Source of the DNA: JAICIG01 sp035532215
GTDB lineage: Bacteria; Planctomycetota; Planctomycetia; Pirellulales; JAICIG01
Assembly (NCBI GenBank): GCA_035532215.1
Contig: DATKRK010000368.1
Span: 1 to 16,188 of the forward strand
Length of the DNA: 16,188 bases
Direction: 5' to 3'
Shown piece after piece: positions 14,935 through 16,188 of this stretch. The notes under the pieces were generated by a model. It did not search any database, was not told the DNA's origin, and saw only the letters and a list, made by a program, of their open reading frames with translations. Position numbers and translations under genes: made by a program. The number at the start of each line of letters is the position of its first letter. Positions within the stretch are counted from its first letter, which is position 1.

Positions 14935-14979
14935 CGTCCAGTCAACTTCGTTGCGCGTGCTTTGCTCTTCCCGTACTGT
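14935..14979 (+). promoter_or_regulatory. Module promoter C (DUF932 gene B)
   Basis: CGTCCAG (14935-14941), nine bases, TTGCGC (14951-14956), 17 bases, TACTGT (14974-14979). It is homologous to promoters A and B on the other strand. The leader block at 14994-15010 matches the promoter A leader at 16 of 17 bases. Confidence 0.75.
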
Positions 14980-15043
14980 CGCCGGTCGGGTCAACGCACG
15001 TCGCGCTGGCCACCAGCTCATTCACAGCGAGGAGAATCGAATC

Positions 15044-15865
15044 ATGGCTACGTCCGCACTCGTAAACCACCGCGGGGCGCGTGAGGTGCCGTTCGAGGAA
15101 TTGGCGACCGTGCCAACCCCGTCCGCTACCGAAACGTGGTTTCCGGTCCCACACCATCAGGTATTTCAATCAGTCGTCGACACGCTCCAGGGAGCGGGCT
15201 TTGGCATTCGCCAGAGCCGGCTGTCGCTTGCACGCGATGGTGCCCGATTCTTTGGCACTCTCGACCTCACGACGCCTGTGAGTGACGGCGTGAGTCTGGC
15301 CGTCGGCATCCGCAACTCGATCGACAAATCATTCCCGATCGGTTTCTGCTGCGGCACCCGCGTCTTCGTCTGCGATAATCTTAGCTTCACGAGTGAAGTT
15401 GTCGTCTCCAAGAAGCATACGCGGTTCGGCGCCGAGCGATATCTGGAAGGCATCAGCCACGCCGTCTCCGGACTCCATCAATATAAGGAGGCGGCGGCCA
15501 ACTGGATCGACACGATGCAGCACTGGGATCTGTCGGAGGACGCCGCTAACTCCTATCTCCTGCAAGCGTTTGAGCGAGGCGTCATCGGCATCCGATTGCT
15601 CCCGCTCATCTTGCAGGAATGGAGAAATCCAAGGCTCAGCGACTATCGGCCCAGGACCGGCTGGTCGCTCTGGAATTGCTTCACGGATGTCATCGGCCGC
15701 ACGCGGCAGAAGGCAAGTCCCGCCGAAGCAGCGCTTAGCACGATTCGCCTCCAGAAGCTGCTCACTCCCCCGCTGACGCTCGACGCGGAGGTCTCGCCGC
15801 CCGAAAATGACCACTCCTCGGAAGAAGGCATGGTCGACGAGGCGTCGCAGACCGCATCGCTGTGA
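15044..15865 (+). CDS. DUF932 domain protein B, 273 residues
   Basis: A member of the DUF932 group common on plasmids and integrative elements; the molecular function is not established. Motifs are TPSATETWFPVPHHQVFQSV (25-44), ARFFGTLDL (67-75), the core SLAVGIRNSIDKSFPIGFCC (84-103) and the hallmark GTRVFVCDNLSF (104-115), followed by a helical C-terminal half. It is shorter than DUF932 protein A and only distantly related to it. The ATG at 15044 has GAGGAG nine bases upstream, and its leader is homologous to that of gene A, which excludes the earlier start at 14894. Its last 29 codons share 23 identical bases with the relic at 7432. A strong terminator follows. It is intact. Confidence 0.8.
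   Translation: MATSALVNHRGAREVPFEELATVPTPSATETWFPVPHHQVFQSVVDTLQGAGFGIRQSRLSLARDGARFFGTLDLTTPVSDGVSLAVGIRNSIDKSFPIGFCCGTRVFVCDNLSFTSEVVVSKKHTRFGAERYLEGISHAVSGLHQYKEAAANWIDTMQHWDLSEDAANSYLLQAFERGVIGIRLLPLILQEWRNPRLSDYRPRTGWSLWNCFTDVIGRTRQKASPAEAALSTIRLQKLLTPPLTLDAEVSPPENDHSSEEGMVDEASQTASL
15779..15828 (+). repeat. Dispersed repeat copy d (inside the 3' end of DUF932 gene B)
   Basis: 38 of 50 bases match copy b at 7432-7481, with the first 23 identical. Here the repeat is coding (LDAEVSPPENDHSSEEG). It is in the same orientation as copies a, b and c. Confidence 0.65.
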
Positions 15866-15894
15866 ACGGCCCGGCCCAGATGCTCTGGCCCATT

Positions 15895-15921
15895 CCCTCT
15901 CCGCCAACGGAGAGGGTTTTT
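15895..15921 (+). terminator. Rho-independent terminator of DUF932 gene B
   Basis: A perfect 9-bp stem CCCTCTCCG/CGGAGAGGG with loop CCAA, followed by TTTTT (15917-15921). It lies 29 bases after the stop. A weaker GC-rich hairpin (GGCCCAGA/TCTGGCC with a bulge) precedes it. Confidence 0.85.
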
Positions 15922-15935
15922 GCTGTACCAGGAAA

Positions 15936-15990
15936 CCCCGCATGAAGACCCCGCCCCGTCAGGGGCGGCAGTCATCCGTCGAATGCGGGG
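15936..15990. other. Nested stem-loop, possible IS200/IS605 right-end or omega-RNA-like remnant
   Basis: An 8-bp outer stem CCCCGCAT (15936-15943)/ATGCGGGG (15983-15990) encloses a 7-bp inner stem CCGCCCC/GGGGCGG with loop GTCA (15951-15968). The arrangement, and GAATGCGGGGATGAA at the end, recall structured right ends of IS200/IS605 elements that carry tnpB. No tnpA or tnpB coding sequence is present in the window, so only a remnant could be involved. It is not a terminator, as it has no T-tract. Confidence 0.35.
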
Positions 15991-16009
15991 ATGAATGGTC
16001 CCTCGGAGG

Positions 16010-16032
16010 AGCACGGCGCAGCGCCGTGCTAC
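16010..16032 (-). repeat. REP-like palindrome with GTAG head
   Basis: Minus strand GTAG (16032-16029) leads into a perfect 10-bp palindrome AGCACGGCGC/GCGCCGTGCT around a single central base. A GTAG or GTGG head followed by a GC-rich palindrome is the form of REP elements mobilised by RAYT (TnpA-REP) proteins. Only one copy is visible. Confidence 0.45.
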
Positions 16033-16057
16033 GATTGCAGCATGAGAATTCCTGACT

Positions 16058-16186
16058 CTATCGGATTGCAGGTGTGTGGTTTCTTAAGCCCATCAGTGAG
16101 GTTGACGCCATGAGGTTGTGGAGCCAATGCTCATGGTAGCGTTTGCCGTTGAGTCGATGAGCCGGACTGTCATGGGCGCGTGGCTG
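16058..16186 (-). CDS. C-terminal fragment of an unidentified protein entering from the right edge
   Basis: A leftward frame open to the window edge and ending at TAG 16058-16060. It reads HRLNGKRYHEHWLHNLMAST then LMGLRNHTPAIR. The composition is protein-like; the other two leftward frames stop early or read poorly. The basic, His-rich end could belong to a transposase, but I do not recognise the family. The REP-like palindrome lies 26 bases downstream of its stop. Confidence 0.45.
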   Translation of the reverse strand, partial: QPRAHDSPAHRLNGKRYHEHWLHNLMASTSLMGLRNHTPAIR

Positions 16187-16188
16187 GT

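Noticed and set aside
1..16188. CRISPR array, tRNA or rRNA genes
   Set aside because: No regularly spaced short repeats with unique spacers, and no recognisable tRNA or rRNA sequences, were seen on either strand.

Overview
The window is GC-rich bacterial DNA with the composition of an accessory region: broken mobile elements at both ends, toxin-antitoxin modules, and in the middle a gene set typical of large plasmids, integrative elements or phage-like elements. The host cannot be named from the sequence. A GTAG-headed palindrome, a GTAC-N4-GTAC operator-like site and sigma70-type promoters fit a high-GC Gram-negative environmental bacterium.

Left part (1-3100). The 3' end of an IS5-type transposase interrupts a TM0106-family RecB-like nuclease gene, probably with a TTAG target site. 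A stretch of about 660 bases without a convincing gene follows. Next comes a tyrosine recombinase that has lost its last active-site segment; its start lies against a perfect 18-bp palindrome.

Toxin/antitoxin and small-gene part (3100-5100). An antitoxin and RelE/ParE-type toxin pair is read leftward. A small protein of unknown function is read rightward from a promoter that appears leaderless. A frame-disturbed unknown gene is read leftward.

Core (5100-15900). Three genes carry clearly homologous promoters: DUF932 protein A (leftward), a 1,897-residue DarB-like N6-adenine methylase/SF2 helicase fusion (leftward), and DUF932 protein B (rightward). Each promoter has a CGTCCAG box, 9 bases, TTGCGC, exactly 17 bases, then TA[G/C]T[C/G]T. 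Around them lie a coiled-coil protein, an unknown helical protein, a hicBA module, a possible 58-residue protein and a frameshifted HEPN gene. Four diverged copies of a repeat of about 50 bp, all in the same orientation, split this core into three modules. One copy looks like the decayed 3' end and terminator of a second DUF932-B gene.

Right edge (15900-16188). After the DUF932-B terminator come a nested stem-loop that may be an IS200/IS605-type end, a REP-like palindrome, and the 3' end of an unidentified gene entering from the right.

Interpretation. The giant methylase-helicase and the two DUF932 proteins probably form one co-regulated module of a mobile element. From the P1 DarB precedent its role may be protection of the element's DNA against host restriction. 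The toxin-antitoxin pairs would stabilise the element. The function of the module is inference; the shared promoters and repeats are read directly from the sequence.
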